Source: Candidatus Thorarchaeota archaeon (GTDB lineage Archaea; Asgardarchaeota; Thorarchaeia; Thorarchaeales; Thorarchaeaceae). From it: a stretch of DNA of 7,410 nucleotides. Position 1 is the first letter of the stretch; each line of letters opens with the position of its first letter. Below, in pieces: positions 6,367-7,410 of the stretch. The stretch spans positions 1 to 7,410 of the forward strand of contig DAOWNS010000086.1 in assembly GCA_030642465.1 (NCBI GenBank). Direction: 5' to 3'. A program made the position numbers and the translations under genes. The notes beneath the pieces were generated by a model. That model did not search any database. It saw only the letters and a list, made by a program, of their open reading frames with translations, and was not told where the DNA came from.

Positions 6367-6418
6367 TCTGTGGTTGTAACTAGGGTCTGATTGTTCTACG
6401 AGAAGTTACTATGTATAT

Positions 6419-6424
6419 GAGGTG
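6419..6424 (+). promoter_or_regulatory. SD that decides the rpoE1 start
   Basis: GAGGTG ends nine bases before GTG 6434. A competing in-frame GTG at 6422 lies inside this site and has no SD of its own, so 6434 is preferred. Confidence 0.6.
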
Positions 6425-6433
6425 CGTTTGCAA

Positions 6434-7036
6434 GTGTACAGTATTGTCACGGTAAGAGACATCGTACGGATTCCCCCGAAGGAGTTCAATCAGCCCATGG
6501 AAGCGGCAGCCATGAGCCACCTGAGAAAGAACCATGAAAACGTACTGGACAGAGACATAGGCCTCGTGATTGCAGTCATAGGCATTGACGATATCGGTCA
6601 AGGTCGTCTGATGCCCGGCGACGGTGCGACCTACCACAGTGTCGCGTACAAAGTCCTAGTCTTCAAGCCAATCCGGCAAGAGATTGTGGAGGGCAACGTG
6701 GTTGAGCTAATGGACTTTGGCGCATTCATCCGAATGGGACCACTTGACGGTCTCTGCCACGTGAGTCAAATCTGTGATGACTTCATTACACAGGACACGA
6801 AAGGAAGTGCTCTGCTTGGCAAGGAAACAGGCAGAACCCTCTCAGAGGGCGACCAGGTTCGTGCCCGAATAACATCCATAAGCTTCGAGTCCGGTAATCG
6901 ATCAGGCAAACTGGGTCTCACCATGCGTCAACCCTTCCTTGGCAAAATAGGGCCTGAGCTCTCGTGGGTCGAGGATGATGTTAAGGCTGCAAGGGGCGAA
7001 ACAGGGAAGAAGGACAAGAAAAAGAAGAAGAAATAG
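6434..7036 (+). CDS. rpoE1: DNA-directed RNA polymerase subunit Rpo7 (RpoE1, Rpb7 homologue)
   Basis: Rpo7 pairs with Rpo4 to form the stalk of archaeal RNA polymerase, which helps promoter opening and binds emerging RNA. The 200-residue product has the N-terminal RNP-like domain (about 1-78, with VRDIVRIPP at 7-15 and PGDGATYH near 61-68). An S1 domain follows (about 82-165, with VVELMDFGAFIRMGPLDGLCHVSQI), then the LGLTMRQPFLGK end typical of the family. It ends in a tail of nearly pure lysine after about residue 190. The GTG at 6434 gives an N-terminus (MYSIVTVRD) like other Rpo7 proteins and has a good SD; GTG 6422 would add four residues. No ATG is available in frame. spt4 follows after 16 bases. 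Confidence 0.95.
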   Translation: MYSIVTVRDIVRIPPKEFNQPMEAAAMSHLRKNHENVLDRDIGLVIAVIGIDDIGQGRLMPGDGATYHSVAYKVLVFKPIRQEIVEGNVVELMDFGAFIRMGPLDGLCHVSQICDDFITQDTKGSALLGKETGRTLSEGDQVRARITSISFESGNRSGKLGLTMRQPFLGKIGPELSWVEDDVKAARGETGKKDKKKKKK

Positions 7037-7052
7037 TTGAGAGGGAAATCGC

Positions 7053-7265
7053 GTGGCGAAATTAAAAGCGTGCAGAGATTGTCACTACTTGACTAACGAA
7101 ACTCAGTGTCCAAATTGCAAGAGTACGAGTCTGTCTACTTCATACACAGGCATTGTTGTGATTCTGCCTGGTAGAAGTCCAAAAGATGACCCACGAAAAA
7201 CGTCGTATATCGCTGAACGGCTCAATATCGACAAGCCGGGCAAGTATGCACTGAAGGTTCGGTAG
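7053..7265 (+). CDS. spt4: Transcription elongation factor Spt4 (RpoE2)
   Basis: Spt4 binds the NGN domain of Spt5 and clamps elongating RNA polymerase. The 70-residue product has the four zinc ligands C7, C10, C19 and C22 (CRDC and CPNC), the GIVVIL strand at 33-38 and the closing KPGKYALKVR at 61-70. Between the central strand and the helix that usually reads SEIAKKL-like, here SYIAERL, it has a longer polar loop (about 39-50, GRSPKDDPRKT) than the Spt4 sequences I recall. GTG 7053 is the only start, since a TGA lies in frame at 7038-7040. GAGAGGG at 7039-7045 is a reasonable SD. It forms an operon with rpoE1. Confidence 0.94.
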   Translation: MAKLKACRDCHYLTNETQCPNCKSTSLSTSYTGIVVILPGRSPKDDPRKTSYIAERLNIDKPGKYALKVR

Positions 7266-7303
7266 AACGAACAGACATCGCGTTTACGTTGTTGATGGTG
7301 AAA

Positions 7304-7313
7304 GCTTTATTAG
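7304..7313 (+). promoter_or_regulatory. Candidate TATA box for the last gene
   Basis: GCTTTATTAG lies about 65-70 bases before ATG 7376 and would give a leader of some 40 bases. It suggests that the last gene has its own promoter apart from rpoE1-spt4. Confidence 0.45.
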
Positions 7314-7375
7314 ACAACCCCTGGTGGGTGGGCTGACTGGCCTCAGGGGAGGTCATAGAACTAGAAGTGATGCCA

Positions 7376-7410
7376 ATGAAGATTGAAGTTCTTCGCGAGA
7401 AAGAGAACAA
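7376..7410 (+). CDS. rps24e: Small-subunit ribosomal protein S24e, N-terminal fragment
   Basis: Only the first 11 codons and part of the twelfth lie in the window (MKIEVLREKEN). This start resembles archaeal S24e, which usually begins M-[KE]-I-x-V and soon has KEN. S24e commonly follows spt4 in archaea, which supports the call. RNA polymerase subunit Rpo11 (RpoL) can begin in a similar way and is the main alternative. ATG 7376 is chosen by the family N-terminus and has GTGAT at 7367-7371 as a partial SD. ATG 7370 and GTG 7367 are in frame upstream, and GGAGGT at 7348-7353 lies 13-22 bases from the candidate starts, rather far. The reading is open to the edge. Confidence 0.65.
   Translation, partial: MKIEVLREKEN

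Noticed and set aside
6334..6390. Possible C/D box small RNA (TTGATGC to CTGA) before rpoE1
   Set aside because: The C box is imperfect, the inner CTGA is only four bases after it, leaving no room for a guide, and no terminal stem forms.
7295..7336. Thirteen-codon ORF (MVKALLDNPWWVG) before rps24e
   Set aside because: Its start lies upstream of and within the candidate TATA box, so it would not be on the transcript, and it has no SD.

Overview
This window is archaeal. It encodes ribosomal protein S6e, aIF2 gamma, an Fcf1/Utp24-type PIN protein, RNA polymerase subunit Rpo7 (RpoE1), Spt4 and, at the right edge, the start of a ribosomal protein that is most likely S24e. This is a well-known archaeal gene order. 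TATA-like boxes, GTG starts and weak or absent Shine-Dalgarno (SD) sites agree. Base composition is balanced, and nothing seen fixes the phylum.

The left half (1-3926) reads entirely on the minus strand. In reading order it holds an M50/S2P-type membrane metalloprotease (3926-2751), a 97-residue helical protein of unknown function (2630-2337), and a poorly defined stretch (2336-1857) with one doubtful Ser-rich ORF. Then come an 88-residue unknown protein that overlaps that ORF (1856-1590), the tRNA 2-thiolation enzyme NcsA (1509-565), and a nucleotidyltransferase-fold protein that starts one base after ncsA and runs off the left edge (563-1).

The right half (4115-7410) reads on the plus strand and is the information-processing cluster. 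S6e and aIF2 gamma serve the small ribosomal subunit and translation initiation. The PIN protein probably acts in small-subunit rRNA maturation. Rpo7 and Spt4 serve transcription initiation and elongation. The two halves diverge from a 188-base region at 3927-4114 with candidate promoters on both strands.

No mobile element, CRISPR array, tRNA or rRNA was found, and no defence or other unusual system is evident. The points most worth checking are regulatory. The aIF2 gamma leader contains two tiny end-overlapping ORFs and an inverted repeat covering the only good SD there. All five complete plus-strand genes start with GTG, while the recognised minus-strand genes start with ATG. The 1857-2336 stretch has potential structure and no convincing gene.
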